Shown here: piece after piece, positions 12,540 through 22,202 of the stretch
Numbering within the stretch: position 1 is the stretch's first letter
Layout of the letters: every line of letters begins with the position of its first letter
DNA from: Neurospora tetrasperma FGSC 2508
Lineage: Eukaryota > Ascomycota > Sordariomycetes > Sordariales > Sordariaceae
Direction: 5' to 3'
NCBI RefSeq assembly: GCF_000213175.1
Contig: NW_009799099.1
Span: 764,416-828,415, forward strand
Length of the DNA stretch: 64,000 nt
Program-made: the position numbers and the translations under genes
The notes under the pieces: model-generated
What the model saw: the letters and a program-made list of their open reading frames with translations, nothing else
Databases searched by the model: none
Told to the model about the DNA's origin: nothing

Positions 12540-12635
12540 CTTGGGGGCTGGGCGAAGTGGGACCTTTTGTCAACCCCCTCTCATAAAAGAGGGGGAAAAA
12601 AAAAAATAGGACAAACTTTTATTATAGGACAAGCC
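12540..12635 (+). repeat. Left terminal inverted repeat of the relic
   Basis: It pairs with 15654-15758 in opposite orientation. The closest block, TAGGACAAACTTTTATT, is at 12607-12623, with its reverse complement at 15667-15683. The repeat also contains a small palindrome, CCCCCTCT...AGAGGGGG, at about 12574-12595 that could fold as a hairpin. The outer 60 bases keep normal G+C. Confidence 0.85.
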
Positions 12636-13899
12636 ACGTAGTAATCTACTAATGAAATAACCCATCCCTATAGTAAATTACTACATTATATATTAATACA
12701 ATATTGTTAAGAACCTAATATATTACCCAATTAGATAGTAAGTAAATAAGAGACTAGGTTTCAGTCTTTTCTATCATTTTCTAGCGCTAGTGCAAGTGCT
12801 GGTGCGGGTGTAACCTCCTACACAACCGCTTCCCGCCTTAACAGCGTACTCTTTATACGTATAGCCTCCTTTTGTACCTATATACGGGGTCTTATAGTAC
12901 TTTTAACGAACTTTATAACCTTCTAATATAGTATTAACTCTAGAGCTTTTAATCGTAATAAGGTAAATAAGAGGGTAGGAGCTAGTATTAAAGTAGCTAG
13001 TATTAATAATCTAATTTGTATGGGAGGTTTAGGTGTAGCGGGTGGGTTAAAGAGACAGCGGTTAATTAGAGGGAGGAGTATTAGTAAATCCTCCTCCTCC
13101 TTCTCCTTGTTATTATCCCTATCGTAGACTTTTTTAAATATAGCCTCGTCCTTATCATTATCGTTATTAATAAGGGTAGTCTCATCTTCGAATATTTTAT
13201 TAATTATCTATATATCAAAACGAGTAATAACTTAAGAAGCTGTTTTAATAATTAAAGGGCGAAGGTATAAGGGTAAGGAGGGGAACTCTAACAAGCAAAT
13301 ATTAGAAGGATTATTATTTAAAATAAACTCAATAGAATTATTAAATAATAAATTAAATAAGTTACCTTATACTCTTTTATAAGACTCTAGCACTAATATG
13401 CTATATGTATTACGTATATACAGTCCCCCCCCTTCCTCCTCCTCGTCTAGCGTATTGAATATATCCTCCTTATAAAATAGTATATACTCTTCTTTTAACT
13501 ACTCCTTCTTCCAATTATTAAGGTAAACCTTCTACATAACCTTACCCTTACCATTAATAAGATTATTAACCTATTACTCGTATAACTACTTCTAAATCTT
13601 CTTATTCTCTAATCTAATGGCTAATATTTACCTTCTTATATTAATAGCCTACTCTTTCTATACCCGCTCTATGGCTCTCTAATTAAATTCTTCCTTCGAA
13701 AGGGAGAGAAACTCGCCCTCTTGTAGTACTTTATATACCCATCTCCTTATTTTACAATCTAAAATAGCAGCCTTCTCCCTATCTTATCGGTTATATTCTT
13801 AAATAGTATTATATATTAATAGTCCCTTATAAACAACGGTCTTAATGGTAGAATAACGTTAATATATTAGCAAATTAAAAGTATAATAGTATTTATCTT

Positions 13900-15457
13900 T
13901 AATATAAATAATAACTTTCGCTACCTTAGCAAAGCGGTCTTCGCTAAAGAATATCGAAGGGAGTGCGGAGTTGGATTACTTTGGCTATTTTACCTAGATT
14001 TAAAGCAGAACTTGTATCCTATTAATTAACTACATCCTAATATCCGAGAATCTGTTGAAAATATTATACGCGATTATACTATTATTGAGAATACTCTAAA
14101 AGACCGGAGGCAATATAGTTAATTAATTAGCGAGATAGGAGGAACGGGCGGTAGTAATTTAAATCTAACTTACCTTCAATTCTCTAACAAAAGTAATATA
14201 AATAAAGCTATACTCGTTTTATTAAATAAATTACTTTAAAACCTTCTAGTAATAGGATTTAAATAAAGAGAATACTCCAATGTTAAATAATTGTATTAAA
14301 TATATTAAATAAGGAGGCAAGCCCATTAAAATAATATTGAAGGCATCGGTATACTCTTTAATATCTATATTGCAATAACTACTAAACCTATTAATAATTA
14401 GAATACAGTAGACTAATTTATACAACTTCCTTAATCCTACTCTATATACTAAATTTAGGATTTTCTAACTAAATACATTATAACTATACTAATTACACCC
14501 AAACTACTTAGTAAAAGAAAACTCTTCTTTTCCTAGCTTATAGCTGTCCTCTTCTCTTAACTGTATAAAAGTTGGTAATAGGTAGAAGGAGTAGTAATTA
14601 AAGTACTTTAATTAGTCTAAGGTAAATTCTACGTTCGAAAAGCCAATTAGTAATTTAGTAAATCTAACCCTCTTATTTAGATTATTAATAAAGAAATCTT
14701 CTATTAAGTTAGTTTTAAATATTATATATACTAGTACTGCGTACCCTGCCGTACTTATTCCTACTATAAGGGTAATAAACTTATAATTAATAATATTATT
14801 AATTTCTAACTTTTACTTTACCAACTCTCTTAATATAATTACCCTTACTCGCCTACCCACTACATAGTTGAATTTTACCCCCATCTCGTTACAATTTTAG
14901 ATATCGCCTCTTTCAACTCCGTACTTCTTAATAATAGTTTTGTACTCATCGAACTATTTATTAATAAACTCCTTATTCAACTCCTAGAATTATTATTTAA
15001 TATTAACTGTACGGTAAGTAGAGGTTTTAAACTTTAAATAGTCTTTAAGGAAGTTAATTAACTACATTATATTATAAATTTCTAAAACCCCCTGCAACAA
15101 ACGTAATTAATTTACCGCCGCAATAACCATTTAGTATAGCGTTAGGAACCGTCTCTAAAAATAAAATATTATATACGATATAATAGTATCCTCCTTTATC
15201 TCAATTAATATATAGAGTCGCCCGACCAGCCGTAATAAGATAATTGGTTTAGTAGTCTCAATTAACAATTTAATATAATAAGTAATAGAGGTACGCGACT
15301 CTCCTGTAATGGCAGCGATCTCTCTAATAATCAGCGGCTTGTACGATAACTTCAATTGTTCGAAATGTTTACGGGCATCGAAATATATACGGGCGCCTCT
15401 ATACCCAGCGGGCGCCTCCCCCAACTCCTCAAAATGCTTATCAAAATTTATAGGCAC
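13900..15457 (-). pseudogene. Transposase remnant, DDE superfamily (pogo/Fot1 group)
   Basis: The first 100 codons (15457-15155) are open and include a helix-turn-helix-like segment (IREIAAITGESRTSITYYIK) followed by VGRLYILIEIKEDTIISYI, which resembles the VGRPRxLTExEExxIVxYI block between the DNA-binding and catalytic domains of pogo-type transposases. In the same frame, with stops, follow DI*NCNEMG (14905-14879), IINRFSSYC (from 14398) and GLPPYLIYLIQLFNIGVF (about 14322-14267). The family normally has Asp where Asn now stands. Spacing from the first to the second acidic position is about 165 residues, longer than usual, so an insertion within the catalytic core is likely. The 3' limit is approximate. 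All damage fits C-to-T/G-to-A change. Confidence 0.82.
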
Positions 15458-15653
15458 TATAATACGAGTAAAATTAACGACTTATCTATTAATCTATAAA
15501 TATATAAATTACTCACTTTTTTATAGATTTACAGTAAAAACGACGAAAGAACAATATATTGCAATGCGTTGTATTGCGAAATGCGGCCCGGTTTTACAAT
15601 ACAAATAAGCGATTTTGTAGGGCATTAATAGGAGATTTAATATAGTACCGATC

Positions 15654-15758
15654 GGCTTTGTCCCAGAATAAAAGTTTGTCCTACTAATTTTTTCCCCCCT
15701 CTTTAATGAAGAGGGGGGAAGAAAAGGACCCACACCAGGCCGCCCTCCAACCCCCAAG
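15654..15758 (-). repeat. Right terminal inverted repeat of the relic
   Basis: Reverse complement of the left end with several small gaps. It shares the CTTGGGGG terminus, the GGGNCCTTTT block, the CCCCCTCT/AGAGGGGG palindrome and the 17-bp TAGGACAAACTTTTATT block. It ends at 15758 and is followed by TA. Confidence 0.85.
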
Positions 15759-17574
15759 TACATACAATGTCATGGGCTGCCGCTGTATTCACGTTCGGGA
15801 TTGGAATCGTCCACTCGAACGTCGACGAGACATTGTGAGATCATAACAGATTTTTTTTTTTTTTCATATTGACATCGAAGGTAGACCTCATCCTAACTAA
15901 CATATCACATTGGACACAGCACAATGATGGTTAGTCTCCATGGCGAAACCTCCCTTTGACGAAAAAAAAAAAAACAATAAAAAAAACAAAATAAAATGAA
16001 CACCTAATCGGAGGTAACCCCTCGATCGTTGGGCAAAAAACCCGAGCATCAACATATAGAACTCTACGCGAACGCTAAATACGACACCAAGTAGACTGGC
16101 TATCCCATCAACATCATATTTGACGCTGGAGGACCATACTGACAAACCCGCCTATCAATCCACCATACCAGCTTTCTCTCACAACGAGGTACACTCACTC
16201 TTAGTTAGCATCTTGCTTAATCCTCTACGGAATAGACAGAACTGCTTCGCTATCTTCCATGACTCACTCGCTTGACGACTCGGCGATTTATCATAGTGTT
16301 TCCCAAATAATATTATCTACCCAACGTTCATCATCTCGACAACGGTACCTTTATAAAACCAATCCGTCATTCTTCCATTCTTGTGCGACATTATACACAC
16401 ACACATCATCATACTCCATATATACACGTTCCAACGCCTCTGATGTAGATGTACCATATAAATCGGGGGTTAATCATCAACTTTCAGGGAAATCAGGCAG
16501 AATAATCTGCCAGTATACTGCCCGAAAATGTGCAATTTATGTCCTCCACAATACGTGGATGAGACATGCTACTACCCCGAAGTACTTACTGCATATTCAA
16601 ATTCTCTGATGCCCTCCCTGCCCCTTTCCAACCTTTCAAGTTCTTTTCGAGAAGCGCTGGACTGGAGAGGGGTGGAGACATTCGAAATCGCTGCCGTCTT
16701 GTGCATACCTACAGTTTCTGTCTGGTGGGCATGAATGTTGCCGCAGTACCCTTTCTTACAGACTACTCTACCTATGCCTGATTTCCCTGAAACCAAATTA
16801 AAAATCAACCCCCCCGCGAGTTTACCTATACAGTAATTAAGATCCTACCTGACTGAACTGCACCAAACGCCTATATACCCATCGCATCATCACCGCCTCT
16901 TCACCTATAAGTTTCCTTCTCCCCCCACCCAACCTCCTCCGGAAGGCCCGGAAGGCCATCCCAGACGCGGACATACAGGTGACAATTATGCGATTCTCCA
17001 TCATGGCTACCAAACACCGCTCTTTGTTTTGCTTCATATACTAACAAAAAAAATGGAAAGAAGGTAAGAAACAACAGTGTCAAGTGACCGTGACATGTGA
17101 TGATGTTCCATGGCGATCGACCTTTGGATAGTGGATTGTGGAGTATAACTGTGAGCTTGACCTTGATGAGGGGATCTGGGTAGGTAGCATGTTGTCAATG
17201 TTGTCAATGTGGGCTAGACAGTTTCACCGAGACGGTCCCGAGAGAAATTCAAAGACTGGGTGCCAGTTGGTCATCACAAACTCCAACAAAGAGGGGATTT
17301 TGGTGTCATGTTGCGATATTTACTCTCCCATTGACTACTCGCTCAGTTCAGTTGCTGGAGGGCATGCGATTCCATTTGCTTTTAGATGGTTCGTCAAGAT
17401 TCGCAGCCGCACAAATCCAGCTGGACACGACATCAACATAGCAGGATGTGCACACTGAGATGGCCCCTTTCTTGGTAAGTGCACTCACACGACACGCCTA
17501 GTGAAGAGGGTTCCCCCCCCACCCGCCGCGTTTCTTGCATCCAACTATGAAGCTTTTACATGGCAGTAGTTTCA
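15759..17574. other. Intergenic region right of the relic
   Basis: No gene is supported. Poly-T (15851-15864) and poly-A (15962-15973) runs sit close to the transposon edge. The rest is of ordinary composition. Open frames at 16259-16609 and 17138-17458 lack an ATG in good context or any recognisable domain. Confidence 0.5.
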
Positions 17575-18886
17575 TCAAACATCTTCGATGGAGGTATAGA
17601 AGAGGTGCAAATCCGGGATGATCGCCTTCCGGTAATCCTGAGAAAAGGATGTCAGTACTTGTCACGGAGTGAATGGTTGGAATAGCCTTACCTTCTCAAG
17701 ATCCTTCATCATCTGATAAGTCGAAAGGGTCAACTTCGTCACTTCTTCCTCCGCCCTCTCAACCTCCTCTTCGATGGCCTCCTCATACTTAGTCAACATA
17801 TCCCGCTCATCGCTCTTGTCAGCTTCGAGTGCCTTTCCAGCGTCTCCGCTCGCCCCAGGCAGATCATCACCCTCACCATCCACCTTCTTCCCGCTCTTGC
17901 CTGTGTTTAAATCTTCAACCTCCTTCAAAACGTTCTCCAAAACCCTCTCCATCTCCTTCTCACTCTCCACCCACTCCCTCCACAGCCCCTCCAATTCCAT
18001 TTCTGCCTTCACCAACGTTTTCTCAACTTTCTTCACCAAGTCGCTGATCACATGCTTTTCGCTCCTCATTACACCATCACTCCCGCGCTGATCAGAGCGA
18101 ATAACAAACTCGGACAACGGCAGTGAGAGCCTGGAGGCGCGCTTCTCGACGTCTTGGAGAAATTTCTGTTCGGAGGAGCCAATGCCCTCGTCGAGCTTTT
18201 TGATGACGAGGGAGTGCGCTTTGGTGAGGGAGGTGAGCGCGTGGGAGTGGAGGTTCGTGGCGGCTGTTAGGTAGTGGGCTGTTGGTGAGGGTAGGATTGC
18301 TGTCAGTGTACTTGGTCTTGGATATCGCAAAGGGGTGGAGAGTGGTTAGTTACGTACCTCGGAGCTCGGCGAGCATGTCTTCGGTTTCAGAAGAGGGTTT
18401 GCTTTCTTTGACAGGGGATTCACGTTTTCTCTTGCGGGTTTGGACTGTTGGCTGCTGCTGCTGCTGCTTTAGATGAGGAGGAGGAACGCGGATGTAATCT
18501 GATTTCTTTTCATGTGGTTTATGCTGTTGCTTTTGCTTCGAAGCAGGCTGGGTTTCTTCTCCAAATGCGGCTTGAAGCTTCTTGAAGAATGGGGCAATGG
18601 TAGTTTGGGGCCGGGAGTGAAGATCGACCTTTGCAGGCTCAGGTGTCGGCTTTCGCTTCTTCTGTGGGCGAGAAAAGAGACGCTCCTTGAAGGTTTGAGC
18701 TGGCTTTGGCTGAGGAGCAGAAGGGCGCGAGGATGAAGCATTGTCGGTCACCCTCTTGTTGTTGGCTAGCCTGGGAGAAGTACGCTGCTGCTGCCGCTTG
18801 GTACCATTGGGCAAGGGCTCGTTTGGTCGGCGCTTTGGGGGTGGTGGCCCCATGACGGTGTTTGGGGCGTTTTTGGAGCGCAGCAT
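17575..18886 (-). CDS. Basic coiled-coil protein with PIP-box-like motif, function unknown
   Basis: Three minus-strand exons, 18886-18358, 18299-17692 and 17637-17575, join in frame through GTACGT...CAG and GTAAGG...CAG introns to 399 aa. Residues 1-175 are disordered and strongly basic, with KR-rich nuclear-localisation-like stretches (KKRKP, RKRKRE) and a poly-Gln run. Residues 94-101 read QTTIAPFF, an exact match to the PCNA-interacting (PIP) box Qxx(I/L/M)xx(F/Y)(F/Y), followed by KK. Residues about 190-379 are Lys/Glu-rich and predicted long helix or coiled coil; the last 20 residues (DYRKAIIPDLHLFYTSIEDV) come from the small third exon. I infer a nuclear chromatin- or replication-associated protein. 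A kinetochore-type coiled-coil protein is an alternative. The start at 18886 is preferred to 18853 because both are in frame and the longer form adds a basic peptide. Confidence 0.75.
18584..18607 (-). other. PIP-box-like motif (QTTIAPFF)
   Basis: These 24 nt encode Q-T-T-I-A-P-F-F in the 399-aa protein. They match the PCNA-binding consensus and lie in a disordered basic region, where functional PIP boxes are usually found. Whether it binds PCNA is inference. Confidence 0.55.
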
Positions 18887-20736
18887 TGTTGAACTGATGC
18901 TCCAAAGATGGAGGAACTCTGGGGAGGGTGATGTTGGGTTTTGGTTTATGGTTGCCACGAACAGCGATCGAAGCCTACGGCTTTGCCCAAAAAGCCTTGC
19001 GAAGGCAAAAGGAGACACGCAAGAGAAAGGATTCAATTGAACCATGGGAAGGATTGTGTGGCACTGCATCTGAAACCCGCCGCACGCACAGATTCTCCAG
19101 AAGTGCAGATAATTCCAGAGGAGGAAGTCACGAAGGGGAGCACTTGCCATCCTGAAGACCTCATGATGTGTACTCACACACACACCTTCCATCAACGTGC
19201 TCTTTGCAAGAGTACTTAACAATTCTTTCTTGGATCAAATTACTCACTCAGATGAAAAAGAATAAACAATTGGGAAGGCATAAAGAACAAACATACTAGA
19301 ATTCCAACCGTCAATGTTCTCGGCCGATCGTCGTGACCATCTCCTCTGCACCTTCAATGATTTTGCTCATTCTCTCTCCGTTCAGGATAGTCTTGTTATA
19401 CGAGACCCCATTCGTTTGTAAATTTTCCCTGTTTCCCATCATGAGTTCTGTCGTGCGCTGAGGCTAAGACCAATCTCTCCTCTTCATACTTTGGATCTGT
19501 GATGTTTTCTTCGTGAAATTACCAGCAGACAAAGCAAGAGGTCCCCGTCAGTGGGTGGCCATTCCCATACCAAAGTTGACATTTGCTCCAAATATAATCA
19601 ATAACCAGGGCGGCCAGGGCCGTTCCGATGTCTTCTCGAAAGGCTCGATTTTCATCATCTTCTCGCCAGACCATACACCCCTTCTCACGTAGCCCTTCAA
19701 CGCGATTGTGATTTCCCTGTTCGTCTCCTCCCTGGATATCCCGTTACTCATTGTGACAGAAGATTAGTATCTGTGCCAAACATGCAAATCTTCCTGAACC
19801 CAACGGCGATAACACCACAGTCTTCAACAGAGTCCTACAGGGGATCGATCCAGACAAATCTGTAACCAAGCTGCCGAGTGAAGGGCATTGCGCCTCGGAA
19901 TGTTTGTGCCAACTCTTTCAGGGGGATTCTGGCTCAGAGTTCCTCAAGGTTACTCGATAAAAGCTTCAGGCTGTACTTTTCGGTGGTTATGGCCTAAATA
20001 TGACTCAGAGTAACGTCTTGAGTATCAGCCAATGCTGCAGAATTCGCGCTGAGTACGAGGCGAGGTAAAAGTAGCTCAAATAGCTCGCCAACATTGATGG
20101 GTCGGTTTGGGAGTTTGCTGCCGGCAGAATTTCCTGCTGGCGTCAAGGGACTAGGAGAATCACATGAAGTTTGGGTATGGAGGCAGTCATGAAGCCATAA
20201 CTTCACCAGTCCCAGCATTTCGGGTGCGCTAATCAGATGGTCAACTTTGTAGATCCAACGAGCACAGCAGTGACCCTTGCCCACCAATCAGTATCGAACA
20301 AGAACTCTGTTGCCCAAAGTATACGAGATAATACGACGTTGACAAGAAACCTACGTTGTAGCCTAGTCCGTGGAGTTCCACCTACCACGATACCTACCTC
20401 TACTACATACGTAGTCTAGAACGGGTGATGTCATGTAACTCATAGTGCATACAGATCCGTAGATGAATCCTTCAGCACACATTCCCCCGAAACTTGATGA
20501 TTATCACAGCGGCAAAAGCGGTGACGTGGTAGCGCTTCGGCCAACACTCGGTCGCTTTCTGGTCGTGCTCGGGCGGTGCGTTCGTCGAGACAGGTGCTTC
20601 AGTTGCCAGTCTATAAGAGCTAGCTTCCCATCCCACTGTCAGTCGACATATCTTTATCTGTTTGTGACTTCCTATCCATCCAGACCACACGCCAACACAT
20701 CGTGCCTACCTTGATAGCACCCACACCATCTTCAAT
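18887..20736. other. Intergenic region
   Basis: No gene is supported. The divergent leaders of the PIP-box gene (left) and the small secreted protein gene (right) lie at the two ends. An ACACACACAC run is at about 19171-19183. Near 20380-20415 is a CCTACCACGATACCTACCTCTACTACATACGTAG tract of the kind scattered through this window. Confidence 0.5.
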
Positions 20737-21060
20737 ATGCATCTCAAACTGAGCCTCTCTCTCCTCACTGCCACCGCCTGGCTTGCCTCGGCAGGGCCCA
20801 TCTCTCCGCGACGGTTCGACAGCGGCAAATGCAACAACGCTGACCTGGGTTGCAACGTCTTGACGAGCTCGGGGTCGCTCAACACCCCCATCGAGACGGT
20901 CCCAATCAACATAGCCACCATCGACGGGCACGACTACTACATCACCGGCTCCGAGGCCGAACGCATGCAGATCATGACCGACTTGCTAGATCTGCCCGCA
21001 GAGGAATTTGCGGCGAAATGGGCCAGCAAGTACCGCGGGCCCACTACCGATGACATCTAG
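20737..21060 (+). CDS. Small secreted protein
   Basis: A single exon of 107 aa. Residues 1-19 (MHLKLSLSLLTATAWLASA) form a classic signal peptide with an ASA cleavage site, so the product should be secreted. A dibasic PRR at 24-26 could be a further Kex2-type processing site. The mature part has only two cysteines (C32 and C39, spaced CNNADLGC), which could form one small disulfide loop, and an acidic C-terminal half (AERMQIMTDLLDLPAEEF). No enzyme domain is recognised. Size and signal peptide resemble small secreted proteins of fungi, but effector function is not shown. The ATG is preceded by CAATATG in a CA-rich leader. Confidence 0.7.
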   Translation: MHLKLSLSLLTATAWLASAGPISPRRFDSGKCNNADLGCNVLTSSGSLNTPIETVPINIATIDGHDYYITGSEAERMQIMTDLLDLPAEEFAAKWASKYRGPTTDDI

Positions 21061-21858
21061 ACGACCCCTTAGCGAGCGCTGCCAACATCCTTACCTACTT
21101 TAGCCAACAACAACAACGCCTAAGCCTTGGTATCTTTCGTTGGTGGCGTTGACGCTGTAAGGGAACTGGTGGTAGGTAAGCAAAGCAGTAACGCAAGTAA
21201 AAAGCGACCTGCCCTGACTCTATAAGCAGTGAAGAGCAGGGTGTAGGGTCCAGTCGAGGACAGGCTTGATATATTCACACCACTTTCGGCGTGTTGAGTT
21301 GTGATAGGTTACCAAGTTGGTGGTTTTGCTGTTGCGTGTTAGACCTGTAGCTGGGTAGTTTATGAGATGAATGAAAGCATACCTTTGGCTTCTTAGAAAA
21401 CATCATCACCTAATGTGCTCGAGGTATGTTGAATTTCGCTCAAGAAGACTGATAGATCATTTCCAGTTGACAAGATATCAAGTCTAAGAAGCTTGCGATT
21501 CGGTTAAAGTTAGAAAGAGTTCATGTACCAACGGTATATTCACTGTTGCTTACCTCTCATCCAATAACCGTCATCGAACCATTCTAGTGAGATATTTCGC
21601 TATACTGTGTAACGTCTATAGACGATTATAGGTGTAGGAGACATGCACCTATTGCAGAGTAAGCATCCAACTAGGTAGGCAGGAAGGATCACCCGACCGG
21701 TACACGACGCAAGTATACCTTAAGTAAGCCCACCTCCCCGCCCTCGAGCCGCCCTACCTATATCACCACTGGTCCGAATTCTACCCTCTCGGCTTCCAAC
21801 TGCTTCCAACCCAGAACTCCAAGGACTCCAAGCTAAGGAGCTTTCACATAACCCCATC
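21061..21858. other. Intergenic region
   Basis: No gene is seen. A CAACAACAACAAC run lies at 21104-21117, probably in the 3' UTR of the secreted-protein gene. CTAGGTAGGCAGG-type motifs appear near 21670. Confidence 0.5.
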
Positions 21859-22202
21859 ATGGAATCAAGTCCACCAGCGACCGAAACCAAGCCCTTGAAT
21901 ACCCCCATCCAAACAGCACAACCCAACAACATGGTCTACACCGATGACAAAGGCGTCCAACACAGCATATACCTCCCGCAAGGCACCTTGCACACAGCCT
22001 CGGACCACCTGCAAAACAAGCGATGGGACGAGCTTGCCAAGTTTGAGCCGTACAGTTAGTACCGATACTCCTAACGAACTACCTCTCCCTTCTGACATTG
22101 ACTAAACTAAATGGATTTCTTCTTACAGCGAATCAAGGATATACCGAGGACGATTTTAGGGCATTTAGAGAGATGAACATGAAACAAGGACAAGAAGAGT
22201 AA
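21859..22202 (+). CDS. Small acidic protein, 89 aa, function unknown
   Basis: Two exons, 21859-22054 and 22129-22202, join in frame (GTTAGT donor, CTAAAC branch, ACAG acceptor) to 89 aa. Splicing is supported because the second exon continues directly into TNQGYTEDDFRAFREMNMKQGQEE and a stop, while reading through the donor stops at once. The protein is hydrophilic with no signal peptide or membrane segment. It begins Pro/Thr-rich, then has VYTDDKGVQHSIYLPQGTLHTASDHLQNKRWDEL, which looks like a short folded region. No family recognised. The ATG lies in a good context (CATCATGG). Confidence 0.6.

Larger units (their letters stand above)
12540..15758 (-). mobile_element. RIP-mutated pogo/Fot1-type DNA transposon relic
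   Basis: A 3219-bp block starts CTTGGGGG and ends CCCCCAAG, with TA immediately outside both ends (12538-12539 and 15759-15760), the target duplication of Tc1/mariner-type elements. Its ends are imperfect inverted repeats of about 100 bp. The interior is extremely AT-rich with abundant TpA, the footprint of RIP. On the minus strand one frame, starting around 15457, keeps the outline of a DDE transposase of the pogo/Fot1 group through many stops. The three positions expected to be catalytic Asp read Asn (codons at 14888-14890, 14390-14392 and 14282-14284), each a G-to-A change on the coding strand. The second and third lie 35 residues apart, as in Fot1. It cannot make a working enzyme. Confidence 0.88.

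Noticed and set aside
15309-15608. Plus-strand open frame near the right end of the relic
   Set aside because: It overlaps the transposase N-terminal block antisense and lies in RIPed sequence. No coding signature.
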